Shown here piece after piece: positions 1 to 7,423 of a stretch of 64,000 bases of DNA. Source of the DNA: an uncultured Clostridia bacterium (lineage in GTDB: Bacteria > Bacillota > Clostridia > Christensenellales > Aristaeellaceae). Numbering within the stretch: the stretch's first letter is position 1; each line of letters opens with the position of its first letter. Below the pieces are notes generated by a model that was not told where the DNA came from, did no database searches, and saw only the letters and a list, made by a program, of their open reading frames with translations. The translations under genes were made by a program, and so were the position numbers. The DNA is taken from the NCBI GenBank assembly GCA_934631985.1, contig CAKTYE010000003.1, forward strand, positions 1 to 64,000, read 5' to 3'.

Positions 1-99
1 GCCCTGTTTTTCTGTTTGTAATCTGTTGCTTTTACATCTTTTTTTACAAAGTTGGGACCCGAGCGCATCGGCGTTCAGGTCCCAGGAGCCGTGCGGGGA

Positions 100-930
100 T
101 TAGCCCTTCACGGAGCCAGCGGTCAAGCCGCCGATAATATGCTTTTGCGCAAAGAGGTAGAAGAGCAGCATGGGCGCCATTTGCAGCACATAGCTGGCGA
201 ACAGCGGGCCGAAGTCCGTGTTGTCCGTGGACTTGAAGTTGTAGGCAAACAGCGTCAGCGTGAAGTACTCATTCTTGTTCAGGATGAGCATGGGGAGCAT
301 GAAGTCGTTCCAAATCCACAGGGCTTCCTTGATCAGCGCGGTTGCCAGAATGGGCTTGATCAGCGGCATAACGATCTCATAGAACGTGCGGGCCACAGAC
401 GCGCCGTCGATGTACGCGGCTTCCTCGATTTCTCCGGGCAGAGACTGCATGTAAGCCACATACAGGAAGGTACTTTCGCAGGTATTGGAGCCGATGCACA
501 GGATGGCCAGGCCCACGGGGTTGTTCATGCCGAAGGAGGACATCATCTTCACCAGGGGGATCATCTTCACCTGGAAGGGGATGAAAATACCGATCAGCAG
601 GTACAGGTACAGGGCCTTATAGATTTTGCGTGAACCCATGGAGCGGGTCACGGCGTAGCTCAGCGGGGGCATGAAAATCACATTGCCCACCAGCACGATG
701 ACCGTGATCAGCAGCGAGTTGCCGAAGGAGCGCCAGTAGCCTTCATGATTGATAACCGTTTTGAAGTTATCCATCATGAAGCCGGAGGGCAGGGTCAGGA
801 AGCTGCGCAGGCTTTCCGCCGGGGTCTTCATGGCTGTGACAAGCGTGATATACAGCGGCAGCAGAATGATCAGGCAGCCCAGCGTCAGCACAATATAGGT
901 CACAGCCGCACTCAGTCGTTTCTTTGCCAT
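100..930 (-). CDS. Carbohydrate ABC transporter permease, MalG-type
   Basis: This 276-residue inner-membrane protein is one of two permeases of a CUT1-type sugar importer. It has about six hydrophobic segments, starting near residue 12. Near residue 170 it has the cytoplasmic EAA loop (EEAAYIDGAS then MPLIKP), where the ATPase docks. It ends in the GGLTAGSVKG tail usual for MalG-like subunits. The ATG lies one base after the stop of the upstream permease, with GAAGGTG as ribosome binding site, so the two are translationally coupled. No ATPase gene is nearby; a shared MsmK/MalK-like ATPase elsewhere is inferred. The sugar is not determinable from sequence. Confidence 0.93.
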   Translation of the reverse strand: MAKKRLSAAVTYIVLTLGCLIILLPLYITLVTAMKTPAESLRSFLTLPSGFMMDNFKTVINHEGYWRSFGNSLLITVIVLVGNVIFMPPLSYAVTRSMGSRKIYKALYLYLLIGIFIPFQVKMIPLVKMMSSFGMNNPVGLAILCIGSNTCESTFLYVAYMQSLPGEIEEAAYIDGASVARTFYEIVMPLIKPILATALIKEALWIWNDFMLPMLILNKNEYFTLTLFAYNFKSTDNTDFGPLFASYVLQMAPMLLFYLFAQKHIIGGLTAGSVKG

Positions 931-931
931 A

Positions 932-1846
932 TCAATACACCTTCTTCTTATTGCTGAGGGAGGTCTGGATAATGGAGAACACGATCAGGATCAGGCTCAT
1001 GACGATAGCTTCTGCCACTGCCGTGGAGAACTTCTGACGGTTGAACGCATCCTGATAAATGAGCAGGCTCAAGCTGATTGTGGAGTTGTTGGGGCCGCCG
1101 TCCGTCAAACCCTTGATGTAGTCGAAGACGCCAAGGCCGCCCTTCAGGGTCAGGATACTGACCATGGAGATGGTAGGCACCAGGAAGGGAACGGTGATTT
1201 TCCAGAAGCTCTGCCAGCTGTTCGCACCGTCCAGCATGGCGGATTCATAAAGCTCGGTGGGAACGGTTTGCAGGCCGGCCAGAACCAGCACGGTCGGCAT
1301 GGCAACGCCCTGCCACAGGTTTACAAACAAGATGCCGTATTGCGCCGTTTCCTTGCGGCCCAACAGGCTTTTTTTCAAGAATTCAATGTTCAGCGCTTCG
1401 CCCACGGAAGGCAGAACGCGCATGAAGATCTGGCTGAACACCAGAGAGATGGTAATGCCGCACAGCACGGCGGGAAGGAAGAACATTCCGCGATAGAAGG
1501 TAATACCCTTGACGCTCTTATTGAGAAACAGCGCCAGAATGATGCTGATGATCAGTGTGAAGATGACGAGCAATACGGCATAGCGCAGCGTAAAGTTCAT
1601 CGCCTTCATGTAACGGGAATTAGAAAACAGGTTGATATAGTTGCTCAGGCCGACCATGTTCCAGTCGCGGCTGATACCGTTCCAGTCTGTCAGACTATAG
1701 AAGATGCCCAGCCCGACGGGGTAAATGAAAAAAATGCTGTAGAGGATGATTCCGGGCAGGCTGAAGATGGCAAATGTTGCCCTTCTGGAGCGCTGAATTA
1801 TTCTGTTATCCGAGCTAATCGCTTTTTTTGCAGTCACAGCAGGCAC
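932..1846 (-). CDS. Carbohydrate ABC transporter permease, MalF-type
   Basis: This partner permease of about 304 residues has six predicted membrane spans. Its EAA loop reads ELYESAMLDGA followed by ITVPFLVP. It sits between the binding protein gene and the MalG-type permease in one operon. The start is uncertain. The first GTG (1844-1846) lies only two bases after the AAGGGG box, whereas a second in-frame GTG at 1835-1837 has about 11 bases of spacing, and no suitable ATG exists. A strong hairpin separates this gene from the binding protein gene upstream, probably reducing permease expression relative to the binding protein. Confidence 0.92.
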   Translation of the reverse strand: MPAVTAKKAISSDNRIIQRSRRATFAIFSLPGIILYSIFFIYPVGLGIFYSLTDWNGISRDWNMVGLSNYINLFSNSRYMKAMNFTLRYAVLLVIFTLIISIILALFLNKSVKGITFYRGMFFLPAVLCGITISLVFSQIFMRVLPSVGEALNIEFLKKSLLGRKETAQYGILFVNLWQGVAMPTVLVLAGLQTVPTELYESAMLDGANSWQSFWKITVPFLVPTISMVSILTLKGGLGVFDYIKGLTDGGPNNSTISLSLLIYQDAFNRQKFSTAVAEAIVMSLILIVFSIIQTSLSNKKKVY

Positions 1847-1856
1847 TTCCCCTTTT

Positions 1857-1897
1857 CAAAAGCTGCCGCATGGAAATGTTGTTTTCCATGCGGCAGC
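1857..1897 (-). terminator. Attenuator-like hairpin between binding protein and permease genes
   Basis: In the 91-base gap between the binding protein and MalF-type genes, GCTGCCGCATGGAA pairs with its reverse complement around a 6-7 base loop. On the minus strand it is followed by TTTTGAAAA. The U-run is short, so partial read-through is the likely outcome. Such a hairpin would let the binding protein be made in excess of the permeases. Confidence 0.65.
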
Positions 1898-1937
1898 CCT
1901 TTAGTCCTTATGGTACTGTCACCTGAAGAGCTGGTAA

Positions 1938-3152
1938 TTACTCCCAGTCGTCAGAGATAACGGCCGCGCAGGCTTCGTAGTAGGCGTCCAGATCCTTGTC
2001 ACTGAACAGGCCCTGAGTCGCAGAACCCAAATCCTGACGAATCAGCACACCATTAGTACCCCACTGATTGATCTGGGTGACGGACATGTTGCCAGCCATA
2101 ACGGCGTTGTAAACATCCATCAGCTGAGTCTTGTCATACACAACACCCTTGGTCATGTTGATGTTGCCATCCACAGCGTAGTACTTTGTCTCAACATCGG
2201 TGTGAGTCAGGTACTCCAGGAACTTGGCGCATTCTTCAGGATGCTCGGTGGTGGCGGACATACCAACGGTGGTATCCACGTTCACAGGCACAATGGGAGT
2301 CTCAGACACAGCAGAAGGAATCGCGAAGTAGCCGATCTCGAAATCGGGCTCAGCCTTCAGCGCGGTGGTCAGGAACCAGGAGCCATCGAAACGCATGGCG
2401 GCCTTGCCGGTCACGAAGTCAGCGGTAGCGCCCTCATAGTTCAGGCCCAGCGCATCCTCGGTGCTCAGAGGCATCAGATCCAGCATCAACTGCGCATAAG
2501 CAGAAATGGAAGGAACGTCCTTGATGTCCAGCTCGCCAGCGGCGACCTGAGCAAACTTCAGATGAGTCTCACCGTCCAGAGCGCCCAGCAGACGCTCGGT
2601 GATCTGGTTCTGGCTCGCGCCCATGGGCAGGGTGAAACCGTCATAACCGGCTTCCTTGCAGGCCTTGGCATTGGCGACCAGCTGCTCCAGCGTGGTGGGG
2701 ATTTCCAGGCCCAGGTCGGCGTAGATCTTCTTGTTGTAGTATACGCCATAGGTGGACAGGGTGAAGGGAACACCAATCTGCACACCCTTGTACTCGGTCA
2801 GATCCAGCAGGGTCTGCTCGATGTTGCCGCAGAACTCGGTCACGTCACGGATGTATCCTTCATCGTAGTACGCCTTGTACTGCGCTTCCAGGGGATACAC
2901 ATTCAGCAGGTCAGGGGTGTTGCCGGAGGAGATCATGGAAGCGATGCCGGAAGCACCATCGGGGTTATAAGAATACTCCACATGGATGCCAGGGTTCTCA
3001 GCTTCAAAGTCTGCAATAATTTCCTTCATGACATCCTGCACTTCACTCTTGATGCCAACGAAGGTGATGGTGACGGTGTCGTCAGCAGAAGCGACGGCCA
3101 CCAGCGACAGCAGCATAGCCACTGCCAGCACGAGGCTAACCAGTTTCTTCAT
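1938..3152 (-). CDS. Extracellular sugar-binding protein of ABC importer
   Basis: This 404-residue family 1 solute-binding protein captures sugar outside the cell for the two downstream permeases. Residues 1-23 form a signal peptide with a charged MKK start, a Leu/Val/Ala-rich core and a probable signal peptidase I site at ASA-DD. There is no lipobox cysteine, which is unusual for a Gram-positive binding protein. Mature features include an FEAENPGIHVEY strand near residue 50 and the FVTGKAAMRFDGSW segment near 250-265 typical of the family. The ribosome binding site GGAGG lies 7 bases before the ATG. It is the first gene of its operon. The substrate cannot be deduced. Confidence 0.93.
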   Translation of the reverse strand: MKKLVSLVLAVAMLLSLVAVASADDTVTITFVGIKSEVQDVMKEIIADFEAENPGIHVEYSYNPDGASGIASMISSGNTPDLLNVYPLEAQYKAYYDEGYIRDVTEFCGNIEQTLLDLTEYKGVQIGVPFTLSTYGVYYNKKIYADLGLEIPTTLEQLVANAKACKEAGYDGFTLPMGASQNQITERLLGALDGETHLKFAQVAAGELDIKDVPSISAYAQLMLDLMPLSTEDALGLNYEGATADFVTGKAAMRFDGSWFLTTALKAEPDFEIGYFAIPSAVSETPIVPVNVDTTVGMSATTEHPEECAKFLEYLTHTDVETKYYAVDGNINMTKGVVYDKTQLMDVYNAVMAGNMSVTQINQWGTNGVLIRQDLGSATQGLFSDKDLDAYYEACAAVISDDWE

Positions 3153-3205
3153 GGGGAAACCTCCTTAAATGATTTTGAGATCTGTCTTTTGACCTCTCTG
3201 GCGGT

Positions 3206-3235
3206 ATTATATAACAGCCTTACAAAGGCTGTCAA
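3206..3235 (-). promoter_or_regulatory. Promoter of binding protein operon with operator-like palindrome in spacer
   Basis: On the minus strand TTGACA (3230-3235) and TATAAT (3206-3211) are separated by 18 bases. Within the spacer and overlapping the -35 lies a perfect inverted repeat, ACAGCCTT-aca-AAGGCTGT (3214-3232). A protein bound there would block RNA polymerase, so this is a strong candidate repressor site. The regulator is not identified; neither LacI gene in the window has a matching site near its own promoter. Confidence 0.7.
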
Positions 3236-3485
3236 TGGCTTCTGGACATTTTGTTTATAAAAGACCGTTAGGCGCTGTATATTCTGAATAACGAACAAAT
3301 TTCAGCGTTCTTTTTTTACAAGGATTTTCTCATGTTTTTACACTTTCCTTGCGTGTCAAAAGATGTCGCATCCCTTGCAATTTCTGAATGTTCGGCCTAT
3401 TTCTCAACAGAATTTCTGCACTCTTGTGCTTATATTTCATCATGTTTTACAGATGGGAACGCCGCCCCCTCCGCACGCTGCCGGC

Positions 3486-3507
3486 AAAATGAAATATATT
3501 TCATTTT
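3486..3507. promoter_or_regulatory. 22-bp perfect AT-rich palindrome upstream of hydrolase gene
   Basis: AAAATGAAATA is followed immediately by its exact reverse complement. It lies about 45 bases upstream of a TATACT box (3551-3556) that probably serves the alpha/beta hydrolase gene at 3585. The remaining gap from 3236 to 3584 is AT-rich and holds no supported gene. Position and symmetry suggest a binding site for a dimeric regulator; this is inference. Confidence 0.5.
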
Positions 3508-3584
3508 CCCCTTTTTCTTCCAAATGCTTTGTTTTTTCCCAGCGCCGGCGTATACTGTTTTTATCTTGAGGGAGGAGGTTTGCC

Positions 3585-4415
3585 ATGCGCTGCGTCACGG
3601 AAAAAATTTTCCTTGCCACCGACCGCGGCCCGCTGCGGCTGCTGATCCTGCGTCCCCGCCGGATGCCCAGCAGCGCCCCCGGCGTTTTGTGGATTCACGG
3701 CGGCGGCTACGTTGTGGGTATGCCTGAAATGGCCTATTTCTCCCGCGCCCGGGCGCTGGCGGAAAAATTTGGTGCTGTGGTCGTCTCCCCCGCCTATACC
3801 CTTGCGGGACGCGCCCCCTACCCCGCCGCGCTGCTGGACTGCCATCAGGCGCTTCTCTATTTGAAGGAAAATGCGGCGCAGCTCGGCGTTCGCCGGGATC
3901 AGCTCATGGTGGGCGGCGAAAGTGCAGGCGGCGGTCTGGCGGCGGCGCTGTGCATGTATGAGCATGACCGCGGAGAGATCAGCATTGCCTTTCAAATGCC
4001 CCTGTACCCCATGCTGGATCATCGGGATACGGCAACCTCCCGCGACAACCACGCCCCCGTGTGGAACACCCGCCGCAACCACAAGGCGTGGGCCTGCTAT
4101 CTGCGCGGTCTGACCGACCAGCCGATTCCCGCCTACGCCTCCCCTGCCCTCCGCACGAATTACACTGGCCTGCCGCCTGCCTATACCTTCATCTGCACCG
4201 CCGAACCCTTCTACGCGGAAACGCTTGCCTATGTGGAAGCCCTGCGCCGCGCGGGCGTTTCGGCAACAGTAGATGTGTACTCCGGTCTGTTTCATGCTTT
4301 TGACATGCTGCTGCCCTTTCTGCGGGTCAGCCGTCAGGCCGCTGCCGCCTTTGAGCAGCATTTTTCGGATGCAGCGGCCCACTGTTTTGCCCCGCAGCCC
4401 GAGGACGCGCATTGA
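3585..4415 (+). CDS. Alpha/beta hydrolase, HSL/acetylesterase-like
   Basis: This 276-residue cytoplasmic esterase belongs to the hormone-sensitive-lipase-like group. The oxyanion-hole motif HGGG is at residues 38-41. The nucleophile elbow GESAGG lies near residues 110-115. A late HAFDML motif near 245 would supply the catalytic histidine. There is no signal peptide. The ribosome binding site GGAGG lies 9 bases before the ATG. It precedes a GH65 phosphorylase, so deacetylation of imported oligosaccharides is a reasonable inferred role, although the GH65 gene also has its own promoter. Xylan or sugar acetyl esterase activity is a guess from context only. Confidence 0.85.
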   Translation: MRCVTEKIFLATDRGPLRLLILRPRRMPSSAPGVLWIHGGGYVVGMPEMAYFSRARALAEKFGAVVVSPAYTLAGRAPYPAALLDCHQALLYLKENAAQLGVRRDQLMVGGESAGGGLAAALCMYEHDRGEISIAFQMPLYPMLDHRDTATSRDNHAPVWNTRRNHKAWACYLRGLTDQPIPAYASPALRTNYTGLPPAYTFICTAEPFYAETLAYVEALRRAGVSATVDVYSGLFHAFDMLLPFLRVSRQAAAAFEQHFSDAAAHCFAPQPEDAH

Positions 4416-4440
4416 CTTTTCCCCGCCTGCCCTCTATAAT
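4412..4440 (+). promoter_or_regulatory. Sigma-A promoter of GH65 gene
   Basis: TTGACT (4412-4417) and TATAAT (4435-4440) are spaced by 17 bases. They overlap the hydrolase stop codon and lie 43 bases before the GH65 ATG. The GH65 gene can therefore be transcribed independently of the hydrolase gene. Confidence 0.7.
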
Positions 4441-4482
4441 CAGAAATGAAAACACGAATGTATCAAAAGGAGACTTGCATTC

Positions 4483-6771
4483 ATGCAGCAGAGAATCTAC
4501 CGTCAGTGCCAGACTGCGCCCAGTGCGAAGGATCTGGCCTTGCAGGAGACCCTTTTTCATAACGCCAACGGCTATATCGGCGTGCGCGGCACCCTCGAGG
4601 AGGGGCTGCCCGCAGGCGCGGACACCATGCGCGGCATCTACATGAACGGCTTCTATGAAGACGTTCCCATGAAGCAGGCGGAAAAGCTGACCAACGTAAG
4701 TGAGACCAAGGAGTCCATGATCAACGCTGCGGACACGCAGGGCATGAGCTTCACCCTTGCGGGCGAGGATTTCCGCATGGAGCATGGAACGCTTCTGCAC
4801 TATGAGCGCATCCTGGACATGGACGCAGGCATTACGGAACGCCGCGTCACCTGGCGCTCCCCCGCAGGCCGCGAAACGGAGATCACCATCCGCCGCATGA
4901 CCAGCTTTGCCTGCCCGGAGCTGTTCACCATTGACTATCAGGTCAAGCCGCTCAATTATTCAGGCGAGATTCGCCTGACCAGTACTCAGCTTGCGCTGGT
5001 GAAGAACTACGCCAACCCCAACGATCCCCGCATGGCAGGCGAAAGCGAATGCCACCTGGTTCCCGCGGCGCATGAGGTGGATGGCGACGCTTCCTATCTC
5101 ACCGTGAAGACCCGTCAAAGCGGGCTGACGCTGGTCAGCGGCGTGCGCCACAGCGTCAGCATGCCCGGCGAAGCCAGCCTGACCTACGATGCGGAAAGCC
5201 ATAGCGCTGCTTATACCTATGCCGCAAAGCTGGCGCAGGGCCAGACGCTGCGTGTGGTGAAGTACAGCGTCTTTGCGGACGATCGCCGTCATGCTCAGCC
5301 CCTTGATGCAGCAAAGCGCGTTATGTGCGAGGTGTTCGGGCAGGTGGACGAGCTGTATCTGCGTCAGCAGGAGGCCTGCGCGGCCTTCTGGCAGAATGCG
5401 GACATGCACATTCTCGGCGATGAGGACGCGAACCTGTCCATGCAGTTCAACCTGTATCAGCTGTTCCAGTCCGCAGGCCGGGACGGCGTGTGCAGCATTG
5501 CCGCCAAGGGCCTGAGCGGCGAAGGCTATGAGGGCCACTATTTCTGGGACACGGAAATGTACATGATGCCCTTCTTCATCCTCACTATGCCGGAGCTGGC
5601 CCGCAAGCTGCTGGGCTTCCGCTATCACACGCTGAACGCGGCCCGCGACAACGCCAAGCTGCTGGGGCACGACAAGGGCGCGCTGTTCCCCTGGCGCACC
5701 ATCACGGGCCGGGAGTGCAGCGGCTACTTTCCCGCAGGCACGGCGCAATATCACATTGACGGCGACATCGCCTATGCGGTCATCACCTATTACATGGCCA
5801 CGGGCGATCAGGATTATCTGACCGAGGAAGGTGCGGAAATTCTGCTGGAGACCGCCCGTCTGTGGATGAGTGTGGGCCACGAAGCGGACGGTGCGTTCCG
5901 CATCAACTGCGTCACCGGCCCCGACGAATACACCGCCATGGTCAACAACAACTACTACACTAACGCCTGCGCCAAGTACAATCTGGTATGGGCAGTGCGC
6001 GCGGCAAACCTGCTGAAGCAGTGGGGCGCTTACGACGCCTGGGCCGCGAAGCTGGGCGTGACGGAAGCCGAGCTTGCCGCCATGAGCCATGCGGCGGACG
6101 TCATGCTGCTGCCCTATGACGAGAAGTTGGGCATCAATCCCCAGGACGATAGCTTCCTGATGAAGCCCGTGTGGGATCTAGCGAACACGCCCAAGGAGAA
6201 CTTCCCGCTGCTGCTGCACTATCATCCGCTGGAGTTGTACCGCTATCAGGTATGCAAGCAGGCGGACACGGTGCTGGCTCATGTGCTGTTTGAGGATTGG
6301 GCGGACGAGGACACCCGCCGCCGCTCCTTCACCTATTACGAGGGCATTACCACCCACGATTCCTCTCTGTCCCACTGCATTTTCTGCATTGAGGCCTGTC
6401 GGCTGGGCTTGCAGGACAAGGCGCAGGCATACTTTGGCGACAGTGTCAAGACTGACCTGATGAACACCCACGGCAATTCGAAGGACGGCATTCACACTGC
6501 GAACATGGGCGGCTGCTACATGGCGGTGGTGAACGGCTTCGCGGGGCTGAAGCTCCGGGAGGACGGTGTGCGCATTGATCCCTTCCTGCCCAAGGCCTGG
6601 AACGGGCTGACCTTCCTGTTCCAGTATCACGGCAGCCGTCTCCGCTTTGAAATGACGGAACAGGATTATGCGCTGACGCTGCTGGATGGCAGCGAGGTGA
6701 AGGTTTTCACCCCTGCGGGCGATGTTGTTTTGACGGCGGATGCGCCTGTTGTTCGCGGCGCACGCGCGTAA
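4483..6771 (+). CDS. Glycoside hydrolase family 65 disaccharide phosphorylase
   Basis: This 762-residue cytoplasmic enzyme should split an alpha-glucoside with inorganic phosphate to give beta-glucose 1-phosphate. It has the N-terminal beta-sandwich (about 1-270, with NGYIGVRG near 27-34), then the (alpha/alpha)6 barrel and a C-terminal beta domain. The barrel has GHYFWDTEMYMMPF near 350, GALFPWRTI near 400, and TGPDEYTAMVNNN with the predicted general acid Glu482. A THDSSLSHC segment near 630 fits the phosphate site. Its full length matches the family. Sequence does not separate maltose, nigerose, kojibiose or related specificity. The window's beta-phosphoglucomutase could use its product. 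A strong terminator follows. Confidence 0.93.
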   Translation: MQQRIYRQCQTAPSAKDLALQETLFHNANGYIGVRGTLEEGLPAGADTMRGIYMNGFYEDVPMKQAEKLTNVSETKESMINAADTQGMSFTLAGEDFRMEHGTLLHYERILDMDAGITERRVTWRSPAGRETEITIRRMTSFACPELFTIDYQVKPLNYSGEIRLTSTQLALVKNYANPNDPRMAGESECHLVPAAHEVDGDASYLTVKTRQSGLTLVSGVRHSVSMPGEASLTYDAESHSAAYTYAAKLAQGQTLRVVKYSVFADDRRHAQPLDAAKRVMCEVFGQVDELYLRQQEACAAFWQNADMHILGDEDANLSMQFNLYQLFQSAGRDGVCSIAAKGLSGEGYEGHYFWDTEMYMMPFFILTMPELARKLLGFRYHTLNAARDNAKLLGHDKGALFPWRTITGRECSGYFPAGTAQYHIDGDIAYAVITYYMATGDQDYLTEEGAEILLETARLWMSVGHEADGAFRINCVTGPDEYTAMVNNNYYTNACAKYNLVWAVRAANLLKQWGAYDAWAAKLGVTEAELAAMSHAADVMLLPYDEKLGINPQDDSFLMKPVWDLANTPKENFPLLLHYHPLELYRYQVCKQADTVLAHVLFEDWADEDTRRRSFTYYEGITTHDSSLSHCIFCIEACRLGLQDKAQAYFGDSVKTDLMNTHGNSKDGIHTANMGGCYMAVVNGFAGLKLREDGVRIDPFLPKAWNGLTFLFQYHGSRLRFEMTEQDYALTLLDGSEVKVFTPAGDVVLTADAPVVRGARA

Positions 6772-6788
6772 ATCAGACTGGCGTTTGT

Positions 6789-6825
6789 TTTCCCCAACGT
6801 TGATTGAAACGTTGGGGAAATTTTT
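6789..6825 (+). terminator. Rho-independent terminator after GH65
   Basis: A perfect 13-bp stem, TTTCCCCAACGTT with its complement around a six-base loop, is followed by TTTTTAT. It ends the hydrolase/GH65 unit. Confidence 0.92.
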
Positions 6826-6920
6826 ATACTGCCGTGTTTTAGCGATGAAGCGTTTCAACCTCACACATCAAACTTTCAGCAGTCCGCAGTATTCCCTGCA
6901 AGCCGCACCTCGCGCCAGCG

Positions 6921-6996
6921 CTTGCCTCCTTCCGCAGAAGGAGGACAGCCGCCCTCGTGGGCGGCAGGAGGATATTCTCACCCGCTGGGGTATCCG
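6921..6996 (+). repeat. Dispersed double-hairpin repeat, family A copy 1
   Basis: Two adjacent hairpins, CCTCCTTCCGCAGAAGGAGG and GCCGCCCtcgtGGGCGGC, are followed by AGGAGGATA and a CTCACCCGCTGGGGTATC tail. Copies with the same layout lie near 12879-12954 (inverted), 32549, 32643 and 59869, always outside genes. Confidence 0.85.
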
Positions 6997-7078
6997 ACAG
7001 CTTCTTCTATAAAGTCGCGGCCACACCCCCAGTCCTGGCGGCACACCACCGCACTGGGATTCCAGCTAGAGAGAATTT

Positions 7079-7222
7079 CGTCCGTCTGCGGATGGACGAC
7101 CTACTTTGCACTCGGGCAAAGTAGGCAAAGCCGCCCGGGGGCCAGCCAAATTTTCCATATAACTAAGGCTGGCCCCCTGACCCCAAGGCATTCCGGCGGC
7201 TGACCGTATACAGCCGCCGGAA
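7079..7222. repeat. Cluster of four inverted repeats in a non-coding gap
   Basis: The gap from 6997 to 7286 has no supported gene but holds four perfect hairpins in tandem. Their arms are CGTCC (7079/7094), CTACTTTGC (7101/7116), GGGGGCCAGCC (7137/7167) and TTCCGGCGGCTG (7191/7211). The arrangement looks like a mobile or structured non-coding element rather than a simple terminator. No function is recognised. Confidence 0.55.
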
Positions 7223-7286
7223 CGTCTTGTCGCTTAGAACAGGCATAAGCATCGAAAAGTTACCCGCACGGAAAGGCACACCGCAC

Positions 7287-7337
7287 CAAAAGGCTTCCCT
7301 GAAAGGGGAGCTGTCCCGCAGGGACTGAGGGGTTCCG
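7287..7337 (+). repeat. Dispersed hairpin repeat, family C copy 1
   Basis: The pattern AAGGCTTCCCTGAAAGGGGA, then TGTCCCGCAGGGAC, then GAGGGGTT recurs as copy 2 at 32761-32811. Each half can form a short hairpin. Confidence 0.7.
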
Positions 7338-7343
7338 CCATAA

Positions 7344-7393
7344 AGCAAAGCATCCGCCCGCAGAGGACCATGCTGTCCCCCGCAGGCGGATGC
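7344..7393 (-). terminator. Likely terminator of the GH3 gene
   Basis: Downstream of the GH3 stop on the minus strand, GCATCCGCCTGC pairs with GCGGGCGGATGC (one mismatch). It is followed by TTTGCTTTA. The U-tract is weak but the stem is long. Confidence 0.55.
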
Positions 7394-7423
7394 CCATATT
7401 TGCTATAAATTTTTTCGGCTGTC

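Noticed and set aside
54..83. GGGACC/GGTCCC inverted repeat as terminator of the first operon
   Set aside because: No U-run follows on the minus strand; the stem is only six pairs with an 18-base loop.
6740..7348. Several 60-100 codon frames in the GH65-GH3 gap
   Set aside because: They run through a terminator and dispersed hairpin repeats and have no ribosome binding sites.
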